From positions 2,046,001-2,110,000 of the forward strand of contig NZ_CP113913.1 of assembly GCF_029395355.1 (NCBI RefSeq): a stretch of DNA of 64,000 bases, given 5' to 3'. How positions within the stretch are numbered: position 1 is the stretch's first letter; every line of letters starts with the position of its first letter. The translations under genes and the position numbers were made by a program. This document shows, one piece after another, positions 17,774 to 26,010 of the stretch. The notes beneath the pieces were generated by a model. That model searched no databases. It worked only from the letters and a program-made list of their open reading frames with translations, and was not told where the DNA came from. This DNA is from Bifidobacterium sp. ESL0800 (GTDB taxonomy: Bacteria > Actinomycetota > Actinomycetes > Actinomycetales > Bifidobacteriaceae).

Positions 17774-19234
17774 ATGACGGAAGCTGTAGCAAATATTGGA
17801 GTCGTCGGTCTGGCGGCAATGGGTTCGAACCTCGCGCGTAACCTCGCGCATCACGGCAACACCGTGGCGCTTTACAACCGCCATTACGAGCGCACCGAAA
17901 AGCTCATGGCCGATCACGGCACCGAGGGCAAGTTCGTGCCTGCCAAAACCATCGACGAGTTCGTCGCCTCCCTCACCAAGCCGCGCACGGCCATCATCAT
18001 GGTCAAGGCCGGGGCGCCGACCGACGCAATGATCGAGGCGCTCGCCGATGCCATGGATCCCGGCGATATCATCGTCGACGGCGGCAATTCCTACTTCAAA
18101 GACACCATTCGTCGCGAGAAGGAAATCCGCGCTCGCGGCCTGCACTTCGTCGGTTGCGGTGTTTCCGGCGGCGAAGAGGGCGCGCTGAACGGCCCGTCCA
18201 TGATGCCCGGTGGCACCGATGAGTCCTGGAAGACCCTCGGCCCGATCCTGAAGTCCATCGCCGCGAAGGCGGAGGGCGAGCCCTGCGTCACCCACATCGG
18301 CGAGAACGGTGCCGGCCACTTCGTCAAGATGGTCCACAACGGCATCGAATATGCCGACATGCAGCTCATCGCCGAAAGCTACGATCTGATGCGCCGTGGA
18401 ATGGGTATGACCCCCGACGAGATCGGCGACGTGTTCGAGGCATGGGACAAGACCGAGCTCAATTCGTATCTGATCGAGATCACCGCCGACTTGCTGCATC
18501 AGAAGGACAAGAAGACCGGCAAGCCGCTGGTTGACGTCATCGTCGATCAGGCTGGCATGAAGGGCACCGGCACCTGGACGGTCCAGACCGCCCTCGAGCT
18601 CGGCACTCCCGTCACCGCCATCGCCGAAGGCGTGTTCGCGCGCGGCCTTTCCGACCAGGTCGAGCTGCGTGAAGGCGCCGCCAAGCAGAATCTCGCCGGC
18701 CCTGATGGCAAGCTCGAGTTCGCCGGCGACGACGAGCGCAGGGCTTTCATCGAAGACATTCGTCAAGCGCTCTACGCCTCCAAGATCGTCGCCTACGCGC
18801 AGGGCTTCAACGAGATCAACGACGGGGCCAAGCAGTACGACTGGAAGATCGATCTGGCCGCTGTGGCGCGGATCTGGCGCGGCGGCTGCATCATCCGTGC
18901 CCAGTTCCTCAACGTCGTCTCCGACGCGTTCGAGTCCGGCGAGGCCGACATCTCGCTGCTCTTCGCGCCCTACTTCAAGAGCGCCATCGACAAGGCTCAG
19001 GCTTCCTGGCGCCGTGTGGTCGGCAAGGCTGCGAGCTGCGGCATCCCCGCACCGGTCTTCTCGACCTCGCTTTCCTACTACGACGGCCTGCGTTCCAAGC
19101 GTCTGCCGGCCACCATCATCCAGGCCCAGCGCGATCTCTTCGGCGCGCACACCTACGGCCGCGTCGACGAGCCCGGCGCCTTCCACACCCTGTGGGCCGA
19201 GAAGGACCGTCCGGAAGAAAAGATGAGCGATTGA
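17774..19234 (+). CDS. gnd: 6-phosphogluconate dehydrogenase
   Basis: 486 residues, full length for the long-form enzyme. N-terminal nucleotide-binding motif GLAAMGSNLARNLA, then IVDGGNSYFKDT, the signature GCGVSGGEEGALNGPSMMPG (about residues 131-150), HNGIEYADMQ and DQAGMKGTGTWT. It oxidises and decarboxylates 6-phosphogluconate to ribulose 5-phosphate with NADP. It converges on pgl; opcA and zwf lie just beyond, making this an oxidative pentose-phosphate block. Bifidobacteria run the fructose-6-phosphate phosphoketolase pathway, so these enzymes are mainly for NADPH and pentose supply. Confidence 0.97.
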   Translation: MTEAVANIGVVGLAAMGSNLARNLAHHGNTVALYNRHYERTEKLMADHGTEGKFVPAKTIDEFVASLTKPRTAIIMVKAGAPTDAMIEALADAMDPGDIIVDGGNSYFKDTIRREKEIRARGLHFVGCGVSGGEEGALNGPSMMPGGTDESWKTLGPILKSIAAKAEGEPCVTHIGENGAGHFVKMVHNGIEYADMQLIAESYDLMRRGMGMTPDEIGDVFEAWDKTELNSYLIEITADLLHQKDKKTGKPLVDVIVDQAGMKGTGTWTVQTALELGTPVTAIAEGVFARGLSDQVELREGAAKQNLAGPDGKLEFAGDDERRAFIEDIRQALYASKIVAYAQGFNEINDGAKQYDWKIDLAAVARIWRGGCIIRAQFLNVVSDAFESGEADISLLFAPYFKSAIDKAQASWRRVVGKAASCGIPAPVFSTSLSYYDGLRSKRLPATIIQAQRDLFGAHTYGRVDEPGAFHTLWAEKDRPEEKMSD

Positions 19235-19326
19235 TCGGTTGAACTGATTGGTCGATTGCCGACGCTTAATCGCCTGATTTTCGCAGCCGAGTAAGTATTT
19301 GGTCGGTGGCGAGAATCTGAATTATT

Positions 19327-19379
19327 CCGTCCTTTGTCGGATACCGATAGTTTCGGTATCTGGCGGAGGACGGTTTTGT
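19327..19379 (+). terminator. Terminator after gnd
   Basis: A bulged stem pairs CCGTCC...GATACCGA with TCGGTATC...GGACGG (19327-19373), followed by TTTT. Confidence 0.75.
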
Positions 19380-19679
19380 AGCTGAAGGGTTATGCCTGCT
19401 TTGTTTACGGGCGCAACAGTGCAAATACAGCGGTTAATGCAGGTAAACGGGCTTTGGCGAATGGTTATGTGCAGTTTATCAGCATTGAAAGTAATGGAAA
19501 TCTTGGTCGTGCTGGTAAACGGACTTTGGTGATTCGTAGCGTGCGGTTTGCCAGCACCAAAATCGTGAGAACCTTGATAAAACCGACGAAAACTCTGAAA
19601 TTGTTGAAATATCGTTCGTCAACAACGATGATGTGGTCGGTTTCAGAGATTATTTTGAAACCGACCACGTTGGTGAATA
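19380..19679. terminator. gnd-pgl intergenic region with a pgl-side hairpin
   Basis: About 300 bases with no gene recognised. A 13-bp perfect stem, GTGGTCGGTTTCA (19633-19645) with TGAAACCGACCAC (19656-19668), lies 12 bases beyond the pgl stop and is probably its terminator. A degenerate direct repeat with core GGTAAACGG.CTTTGG is present near 19442 and 19510. Confidence 0.5.
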
Positions 19680-20684
19680 CTACAGTTTGGCCACCGCGTC
19701 GGGCGTGGTGAACCACGCGAATTCTTCGGTGCCGGCGGCAAAGCTGGCAGGATACGCGGGATTGTTGGCGCTCGCGAAAACGGCGGCGGTGGCATCGGCC
19801 TTGCCGGCTCCGCACGTGAGCATCCAGGTGCGGCGGCTGCGGGCCAGCATCGGCGCGGTCATCGAGACGCGCAGCGGCGGCATCTTGGGGGAGTGGGTCA
19901 CGCCGGCGGCTAGTGGATATGTTGATGAGTCTGTTCCTGTGACCTCGGCGGAGGTATCTGTTCTCGTGTCGATTTCGGCGGAAACCCTGGCTTCGGTATT
20001 TGCGCCGGCGGAAGGGTTAAGGTTACTGCTGACGCAAGCAGCTGTTCCGGTGCTGGTTTCATTGGAACCGTTGACGTTGGCTGTGTGAGGCGCAGAGGCG
20101 CCGATCCTGATTTCGTCGTGGCCGGGGAAGAGCGAGGCGAAATGGCCGTCCGGCCCCATGCCGAGGATCAGCAGGTCCATTGCCGGTTCGTCGCCGAGCT
20201 CGCGCTTGAGGGCGGAGTCGTAATCGGCCGCGGCTTTGACGACCAGAGCCTTGTTCTCCTCGTCGCTGGCGGCTGCGACCTGTTCGGGCGTGCGGGTGTC
20301 GGTGGCCATCTCGTGGATGTTGGCCTCGGGCAGGCGTCCGTCGGCGACCAGCTTGTCGAGGAAGCGTTGCCGGGCCTGCCACGAGCTGCGGTCCTCATCG
20401 GTTGCGGCCACGAAGCGGTCGTCGCCCCACCAGAAGTGAACGCGCGTCCAGTCGATGGCGTCGACCAGCGGGTTCGAAGCCATGTAGGTCAGCGCGCGCA
20501 GGATGTCGGATCCGCCGGTCAGCGCCACGTCGTAGCGGCTGCGAATCGGTTTCGCGCCAGCGTCGCCCTTGCCGGACTTGTCACATTCGCTCAGCCCGTC
20601 CAGAATGGCGAGCAAGGTGCGTTGCGCCGCCGCCAAAGCCACGGTTTCCGCGTCCTTATATACTTCCAGTTTTCGATCAGCCAT
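19680..20684 (-). CDS. pgl: 6-phosphogluconolactonase with a low-complexity insertion
   Basis: About 334 residues from ATG 20684 (SD AAGGAG), versus 230-270 usual for the family. Family motifs: VALTGGSDILRAL, WWGDDRFV, DLLILGMGPDGHFASLFPGH and, near the end, VTHSPKMPPLRVSMT. Residues about 196-257, between GHDEIRI and VTHSPK, are a Ser/Thr/Ala-rich stretch (TANVNGSNETSTGTAACVSS and more) with no counterpart in normal enzymes; the frame stays open and both flanks are conserved. It hydrolyses 6-phosphogluconolactone between Zwf and Gnd. It follows opcA on the same strand, after two hairpins. Confidence 0.93.
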   Translation of the reverse strand: MADRKLEVYKDAETVALAAAQRTLLAILDGLSECDKSGKGDAGAKPIRSRYDVALTGGSDILRALTYMASNPLVDAIDWTRVHFWWGDDRFVAATDEDRSSWQARQRFLDKLVADGRLPEANIHEMATDTRTPEQVAAASDEENKALVVKAAADYDSALKRELGDEPAMDLLILGMGPDGHFASLFPGHDEIRIGASAPHTANVNGSNETSTGTAACVSSNLNPSAGANTEARVSAEIDTRTDTSAEVTGTDSSTYPLAAGVTHSPKMPPLRVSMTAPMLARSRRTWMLTCGAGKADATAAVFASANNPAYPASFAAGTEEFAWFTTPDAVAKL

Positions 20685-20825
20685 ATGCAATATGCTCCTT
20701 GTCCATTTACTTCATCCGGACATTTGATTGAATACCACAAGTGTAGATGACTGCCGGTTTGCGCCACTGGCGTCGGTATTTCTAGCGTGTGCGCATTGTG
20801 TTTCGAGCGACGGGCCAGGCTTGAA

Positions 20826-20921
20826 GTGCAAAAAGTGCCATTTAGTATCGCTAAAACGCACTTTTCGCACTGTGCTGTGTAAAAAGTGCGCTTTAACATA
20901 GCTAAAACGCACTTTTCGCAC
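20826..20921. repeat. Two tandem copies of a 45-base palindromic element
   Basis: Copies at 20826-20870 and 20877-20921 are spaced 6 bases apart. Each runs GTGYAAAAAGTGC, then a central part ending GCTAAAACGCACTTTTCGCAC, so each can fold on itself. They lie between opcA and pgl. Possible roles are a transcript-processing or attenuation hairpin, or a mobile palindrome. Confidence 0.8.
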
Positions 20922-20958
20922 GGCACTCTCTTGGCAGAGGCATCAACAATGCCCGGGC

Positions 20959-21933
20959 TCAGCCCTGAACCATGCCCCAGCCCTTGGCGATGACGTCGGC
21001 GTAGACCTCGTCCGGATCGATGCGGCGCAGTTCCTCGCTCAGGCAGTCCTCGAGCGTGCGCAGCGGCATGGCGACACGTTGCGGCGTCTGCCCCGGCTGG
21101 CTGATGACGGCTTCGCGCGAATCCGGGCGCTCCAGCGCAATCGTGCCGTCGGAGCGGTTCAGATAGACGCCGGTGATGGCTTCGGCGCCGGTGACGTAGC
21201 CGAGCTCGACCGGCACGTTGAGTTTCAGCGCGAGCCATGCGGCGAGCAGTTTTAGCGGCAGATAATCGGGCTGTCCGATCACCTTGACGGACTCGATCGG
21301 CAGGTGCGGCGGCTGGTCGATGGTGGTGGCCAGCATCGCGCGCCAGATGGTCAGACGCGTCCAGGAGAAGTCGACGTCCTTGGGCTCCCAGTTGGCACGA
21401 AGCGTGTCAAAGGTCTTGTCGGGGTCGTCCGAACGCAAGGCGTCGGTGATGCGGCTTCCGGCCATCGCTCCCAGCGGGTCCTTAGAAGGGTTCGCCGGCG
21501 GATTGGTCGGCCACCAGGTGACGACCGGTGTATCGGGCACCAGCAGCGGCATAACCAAGGTATCGGTATGCTGGCACAGCCCGCCGCGCGGACGCAGGAT
21601 GATGACCTCGCCCGCACCGGCGTCGGCACCGAAGCGAACCTGCGCGTCGAGGTCGGTCTCGACGTCGCCGGAATCGGTGACATAGCAGTCCGGTTCCTTG
21701 TCGACGTCGCAGAACGGCACTTCCTTGCTGTTCGGCACGATGGCGATGACGCGGCAGGGGTGCTCGCGGCCTGCGAAATTGGCGATTTTCAGCGCGTTTT
21801 CGAGCTCGCTCTCAACGGTCGAGATGATGAGCGTCAAAACGCGGTCGTTGCCGGCCTCGCCGCGCTTTTGATGGAGTTCCTCGATTTTGCGCGCAACGGC
21901 GTCGGTCTGGGTATTCGGCATTTTGATGATCAT
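20959..21933 (-). CDS. opcA: Glucose-6-phosphate dehydrogenase assembly protein OpcA
   Basis: 324 residues from ATG 21933, with GGAGG 6 bases upstream and a four-base ATGA overlap with the zwf stop, indicating translational coupling. Recognised by RVLTLIISTVESELENALKI, ARFGAD/ILRPRGGLCQHTDTLVMPLL, PDTPVVTWWPTNPPANPSKD and SFSWTRLTIWR-like DFSWTRLTIWRAML. OpcA is the actinobacterial/cyanobacterial protein that assembles or activates Zwf. The pairing here matches the usual actinobacterial operon zwf-opcA-pgl. Confidence 0.95.
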   Translation of the reverse strand: MIIKMPNTQTDAVARKIEELHQKRGEAGNDRVLTLIISTVESELENALKIANFAGREHPCRVIAIVPNSKEVPFCDVDKEPDCYVTDSGDVETDLDAQVRFGADAGAGEVIILRPRGGLCQHTDTLVMPLLVPDTPVVTWWPTNPPANPSKDPLGAMAGSRITDALRSDDPDKTFDTLRANWEPKDVDFSWTRLTIWRAMLATTIDQPPHLPIESVKVIGQPDYLPLKLLAAWLALKLNVPVELGYVTGAEAITGVYLNRSDGTIALERPDSREAVISQPGQTPQRVAMPLRTLEDCLSEELRRIDPDEVYADVIAKGWGMVQG

Positions 21934-23468
21934 GGCATCCTCCAATGGCGTCCATCGCGTGCGAGCATTTCGTCGGCAACCTTGGGTCCCCAAGTGCCGG
22001 CGCGGTACGGCTGCGGCTGGCCGAGTGTGGACCAATATTCTTCGATCGGGTCGAGGATCTTCCAGCTCAGGTCGACCTCGGCCGTGGTCGGGAAGAGCGG
22101 CGGATCGCCGAGCAAGACGTCCAAAATCAGGCGCTCGTAGGCCTCGGGCGAGTTCTCGGTGAACGAACGACCGTAGCTGAAGTCCATCGACACGTCGCGC
22201 ACCTCCATGGCGGTGGCGCCGGGCACCTTCGCGCCGAAACGCATGGTGACGCCTTCGTTGGGCTGCACGCGGATGACGATGGCGTTGTTGCCGAGCTCGC
22301 GTACGGCGGTCTGCTCGAAGGGCAGATGCGGGGCGCGTTTGAAGACCACGGCGATCTCGGTGACGCGCTTGCCCAGGCGCTTGCCGGTACGCAGGTAGAA
22401 CGGCACCCCGGCCCAACGGCGCGTGTCGACGCCGAGCGTGATGGCGGCGTAGGTCTCGGTGGTGCTGGACTTGTCGATGCCTTTTTCGTCGAGGTAGCCG
22501 CAGACTTCCTGCGAACCCTGCCATCCCGCGGAATACTGGCCGCGGGCGGTGTAGGCGCCGAGGTCGTGCGGCAGACGGACGGCGGAAAGCACCTTCGTCT
22601 TTTCGGCCGTGAGGTCACTGGCGGCGAAGCTCACCGGCTCCTCCATCGCGGTCAGCGCCATCAGCTGCAAGAGATGATTTTGTATTACGTCTCGCGCGGC
22701 GCCGATGCCGTCATAGTAGCCGGCGCGGCCGCCGATGCCGATGTCCTCGGCCATGGTGATCTGCACGTGGTCGACGTAGTTGGAGTTCCAGATCGGCTCG
22801 AACATGGAGTTGGCAAAGCGCAGCGCCAGCATGTTCTGCACGGTCTCCTTGCCCAGATAGTGGTCGATACGGAAGACCGAGCTCGGGTCGAAGACCTCGG
22901 AGACCACGCGGTCGAGCTCCTTCGCGCTTTTCAGGTCGTGGCCGAACGGTTTCTCGATGATGACCCTGCGCCATGCGTCGTCGTTGGAGCGCGCGAGCCC
23001 GGAATCGGCCAGTTGCTGGGAGACGATGGGGAAGGCGCTCGGCGGCACGGACATGTAGAAGGCGTGGTTGCCGCGCGTGCCGCGGTCGCGGTCGAGTTCC
23101 TTGACCGTCTGGCTCAGGCGCTCGAAGGCCGCCTTGTCGTCGAACGTGCCGGTGACGAAGCGCATGCCCTTGGCGAGGTTCGTCCAGGTCGATTCGCGGA
23201 ACGGCGTGCGGCAGCGAGCCTTCACGCATTCTTCCACGAAGTTGGCGAACTCCTCGTTGCTCCATTCGCGGCGGCCGAATCCGATCAGCCCGAAGCTCGG
23301 CGGCAGCAGCCCGCGGTTGGCCAGATCGTAGATGGCCGGCAGCAGTTTCTTTTTCGCCAGGTCGCCGGTGACGCCGAAAATCACCAGGCTGCAGGGTCCG
23401 GCAATGCGTGGCAGCCGCAGGTCTCGCGGATCGCGCAGAGGGTTCACCCAAGTTTGTTGTTCACTCAT
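21930..23468 (-). CDS. zwf: Glucose-6-phosphate 1-dehydrogenase
   Basis: 512 residues if ATG 23468 is used (MSEQQTWVNPLRDPRDLRLP); an ATG 27 bases further upstream is also open, and neither has an obvious Shine-Dalgarno, so the mRNA may be leaderless. NADP fold IFGVTGDLAKKKLLPAIYDL; active-site motif RIDHYLGKETVQNML; EKPFGHDL; GVPFYLRTGKRL. It oxidises glucose 6-phosphate to 6-phosphogluconolactone. First gene of zwf-opcA-pgl. Confidence 0.96.
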   Translation of the reverse strand: MSEQQTWVNPLRDPRDLRLPRIAGPCSLVIFGVTGDLAKKKLLPAIYDLANRGLLPPSFGLIGFGRREWSNEEFANFVEECVKARCRTPFRESTWTNLAKGMRFVTGTFDDKAAFERLSQTVKELDRDRGTRGNHAFYMSVPPSAFPIVSQQLADSGLARSNDDAWRRVIIEKPFGHDLKSAKELDRVVSEVFDPSSVFRIDHYLGKETVQNMLALRFANSMFEPIWNSNYVDHVQITMAEDIGIGGRAGYYDGIGAARDVIQNHLLQLMALTAMEEPVSFAASDLTAEKTKVLSAVRLPHDLGAYTARGQYSAGWQGSQEVCGYLDEKGIDKSSTTETYAAITLGVDTRRWAGVPFYLRTGKRLGKRVTEIAVVFKRAPHLPFEQTAVRELGNNAIVIRVQPNEGVTMRFGAKVPGATAMEVRDVSMDFSYGRSFTENSPEAYERLILDVLLGDPPLFPTTAEVDLSWKILDPIEEYWSTLGQPQPYRAGTWGPKVADEMLARDGRHWRMP

Positions 23469-24105
23469 AGATAGCAATCGTAGTCGTACTGGCATGTTTG
23501 CGCACGGGGAATGCGTGTAATGAACCGAGGTGTAGCGGGTTTCACACTTACGGCGTCAGCCTTTCGTCGGGGAAGGAACGGACAAGGCGCGGTTTGGAAA
23601 GATGGTGCGAACGATGTGTGCCGAGCCGACAGTCAAGGAGCGTGCTTGAGCGCCTTCCTTGTTGGTCGTGGCGATTCGTGCTGTGCTGGTCGTTTCGTGG
23701 CGGAGTCGCTGATGCAATACGGCTGCGTTGTGACACCTCTTGGAGCGCATTTTCTGCCGCTTGGCCGATACCTGCGTGTGTCGCGAAGTCGTGCGATACA
23801 ACAATAAACGGTAAATAATTAATGCAGGTACGGACGCATCTATTGTCTGGTTTCGGTAGAGGCGGTGTAGAGAGGGAAGGAAACTGATGGCGTTACGGTG
23901 GAAAGGCGGTAAGCCCAGTCTCTCTATTGCCGCAGTATGTGTCATAGCAGCATAGTTGATTTTCAGAGATTGACTGTATTATAAAGGAGGGAGATTTACG
24001 TAGCTGAAAGCACCGGTAAGTTGAGGCGCGAAAGTGAGTCGTCAGCGGTATTGCAGCCGGTTGCTCGTGCTGCGTTTACGAAAAAGAGAAGTGGTGTGAA
24101 CGGGT
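23469..24105. other. Intergenic region, nothing recognised
   Basis: About 640 bases between divergent zwf and the LytTR gene. Short open frames on both strands lack family resemblance. TTGACT and an AAAGGAGGG tract near 23969-23992 may belong to a promoter or leader for the LytTR gene. Confidence 0.4.
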
Positions 24106-24597
24106 ATGGATGTTACGTTTCAGGCTAATTCGGCCTTGCCGCAAGGGCAGGTGAACGTCATCGTTGAGGCATCGGAGTTCAGCAACAACGCGGAGCAAGC
24201 ACTGAAGAGTATCCAGGCTTTGGGTAATCGGCGGGTTTCCGCCATTCCTGTCACCACGCAAACTGGACTGCAGTTGGTGCGCGAGTCAGATATCGTCGCT
24301 TTGGAGGTGCAGGGCAGCTTGGTGCTGATCCGCATCCTCGCTCCGGCCGGGGCCGTTGGCGCCGCCGAAGATGAGGGTGTGCAGGTCGTTGCGACCGCAG
24401 ATACATTGGTGCATGTGTTGAGCCTGTTGCCTGCGACTTGCATCAGGGTTTCCAAGCAAGCTGCCATCAACATCAATCAACTGCAGTCGTTGGAAGGAAG
24501 TTATTCCGGCAATATGACCGCCCATCTTACCGGTGGGATAGATGAGACGGTGAGCCGTCGTTACGTTGACGCTCTACGCAGAGCGATAGGAGCATGA
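24106..24597 (+). CDS. LytTR-domain DNA-binding protein
   Basis: 163 residues. The C-terminal 100 residues are a LytTR domain without receiver: IVALEVQGSLVLIRI, then TLVHVLSLLPATCIRVSKQA and ININQLQSLEGSYSGNMTAH, ending VSRRYVDALRRAIG, the canonical LytTR tail. A 3-base gap separates it from a DUF3021 membrane protein. LytTR plus DUF3021 is a recurring pair in Firmicutes and Actinobacteria, in which the membrane partner restrains the regulator (LytTR regulatory systems). Signal and targets unknown here. Confidence 0.88.
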   Translation: MDVTFQANSALPQGQVNVIVEASEFSNNAEQALKSIQALGNRRVSAIPVTTQTGLQLVRESDIVALEVQGSLVLIRILAPAGAVGAAEDEGVQVVATADTLVHVLSLLPATCIRVSKQAAININQLQSLEGSYSGNMTAHLTGGIDETVSRRYVDALRRAIGA

Positions 24598-24600
24598 ATC

Positions 24601-25203
24601 GTGTTAGAGGAAAATGACAAGGTCGGTAATTCTGTGTCTGGGGATCGCAGTGAACGTTCGTTGCAATCGGGAGAAACGGAACGTCGCGAAGCGAAGGATG
24701 GCAATATGCGCAATGGTCGTTCACACACGCCGGGGAAGAGCAACCTTCGGGTGTCCCATCATGGGCAGCAAGGTATTTTGCACGATCCGCTTTCGCAGAT
24801 TCTTTATCATCTTTTCGCCGCCATTGCCGTAGGCACGGTGATGTTGGTTGTTTTCGAGCTCATCGTCCCGAACTGGATTCCCATCAATAGAATGAGCATA
24901 ATAACGTTGCTTGGCCCGGAGATCGTGGTCGGTCTGCTCGACTATCTGCTGTTCCACGTGGAAGTCTCGCTGTCCATCGCCATTCCGGTTCACTGCGTGT
25001 GCACGTTCGCCGCCTTCAGCGCGTGGGTGTTCGTCAACGGGTGGACGATTGTGTTCCGCGAGCAGCTTGTATATTTCATTCTTTCCTTCGTCGTGATCTA
25101 CGCGTTGGTCTGGCTGGGTCTGATAGTGTATTACAAGTTCGTTGCCTGGGAAATCAACCGCAGCGTTGCCGAGCGTTTCAACCGCAGGCAGGGCCGGCAG
25201 TAG
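24601..25203 (+). CDS. DUF3021-family membrane protein
   Basis: 200 residues from GTG 24601, right after the LytTR gene. The first 60 residues are hydrophilic. Four membrane segments follow (AVGTVMLVVFELIVPNWIPI; LLGPEIVVGLLDYLLF; IAIPVHCVCTFAAFSAWVFV; LVYFILSFVVIYALVWLGLI). The C-terminal WEINRSVAERFNRR is typical. Likely membrane inhibitor or sensor for the adjacent LytTR regulator. The extended N-terminal tail is longer than usual, so an internal start such as ATG 24703 is possible. Confidence 0.82.
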   Translation: MLEENDKVGNSVSGDRSERSLQSGETERREAKDGNMRNGRSHTPGKSNLRVSHHGQQGILHDPLSQILYHLFAAIAVGTVMLVVFELIVPNWIPINRMSIITLLGPEIVVGLLDYLLFHVEVSLSIAIPVHCVCTFAAFSAWVFVNGWTIVFREQLVYFILSFVVIYALVWLGLIVYYKFVAWEINRSVAERFNRRQGRQ

Positions 25204-25495
25204 ACGGATTGTCTGCCCAATAGCTGCTTGTGGTTACCCGTCTCTACGAGAACCGGAGTCAATGTATTGTGCTCGATTTGATAGAGCAGGAGCCAATCAG
25301 ACTCGATGTGCGCCTCGCGAAAAGTGTGAACGTTCCTTGTAAGGGCATGGACGTCGTATTGATGAATTAAAGCAGCGCTGTCTTGCCGCATCAGCAAGTC
25401 GATAGCATAATTGAGTTTATTGAGATCAAAATGCTTTCGCTTGAGTTTTTGACGTCTTTGAGGAACATTCCGGTTCGTTTGGTGGGGCTAAGCAT
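25131..25495 (-). pseudogene. YafQ-family mRNA interferase toxin, frameshifted
   Basis: From ATG 25495 the frame reads MLSPTKRTGMFLKDVK, then goes out of frame. One base over it continues KLKRKHFDLNKLNYAIDLLM, then HALTRNVHTFREAHIESDWL and VETGNHKQLLG. This is a YafQ toxin, with the histidines and aspartate of the catalytic set (HAL, AHIESD, GNH) intact. The break lies in a five-T run (25446-25450, plus strand); one additional base would restore a single frame. The tail overlaps the 3' end of the DUF3021 gene on the other strand. No antitoxin lies upstream. Mutation or sequencing error cannot be told apart here. Confidence 0.8.
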
Positions 25496-25564
25496 TTCTT
25501 AATTCCTACATCAGTCCGTCAACGTTGTCAAAGGTTTGCATCCCGCTGTTCATAACACTGGTCA

Positions 25565-25690
25565 TGTCCAAGGCATGGAGTTGATGCCAGCTTCGCTCAA
25601 TGGGTGACTCACCTTGATGTGAGTGGTTTTGACACCAGCGAGGCAAAGACTATGTCGGGAATGTTCGATAGTCCTAATAAGCATTGGCCG
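25565..25690 (+). pseudogene. Scrap of a BspA-like (DUF285) repeat surface protein
   Basis: The frame WVTHLDVSGFDTSEAKTMSG followed by MFDSP matches the repeat consensus LDVSxFDTSxVTxMSxMF of BspA-like leucine-rich surface proteins. Only about one repeat is left, without start or signal, directly before a hairpin at 25682-25730. The 5' limit given is approximate. Confidence 0.6.
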
Positions 25691-25730
25691 GTGACGGATC
25701 GGATCAGACCGAAGCCGTCACCGGCCAATG
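25682..25730. terminator. Hairpin terminator
   Basis: A perfect 16-bp stem: CATTGGCCGGTGACGG (25682-25697) with CCGTCACCGGCCAATG (25715-25730). Probably the terminator of the lost surface-protein gene. Confidence 0.75.
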
Positions 25731-25792
25731 TCGTATAGATACTTTGCGAATAAACACTGTCGTTCAAAGGGCGAAGTACGTATTTTCGAGTC

Positions 25793-26000
25793 TTAGAGTT
25801 CCGGCTCGATCATGATCTTGACCTGCTCCTTGTCTTCGGCCAGCGCCTTGATGCCGTCGATGCCGTCGTCCAGGCTGACGCGCTTGGCGATGACCGGCTT
25901 GGAAAGCGCGACGAGCTGGAGCTTGCCGGTACGCTGACGCTCAACGCGTGTCGAACGTGGCCTGCGCGCCGGCGCATTCGAACGCGATGTCGCGCAGGCT
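25793..26000 (-). pseudogene. Remnant of a zinc-type alcohol/butanediol dehydrogenase
   Basis: Two fragments in different frames are joined. One, nearest 26000, reads SLRDIAFECAGAQATFDT then stops. The other reads TGKLQLVALSKPVIAKRVSL then DDGIDGIKALAEDKEQVKIM and IEPEL with a stop at 25793. They match the middle and the extreme C-terminus of medium-chain dehydrogenases; the first two thirds and an internal part are missing. It abuts the LRR gene (stop 26011), so the deletion probably came with that insertion or rearrangement. Confidence 0.8.
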
Positions 26001-26010
26001 TGTGGTCCCT

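Noticed and set aside
22127-23474. Open frames antisense and out of frame over zwf
   Set aside because: High GC produces long open frames here. Only the Zwf frame has family motifs (RIDHYLGKE and others).
23511-23807. 98-codon plus-strand frame upstream of the LytTR gene
   Set aside because: No homology recognised, no ribosome-binding site, and several other frames are equally open.
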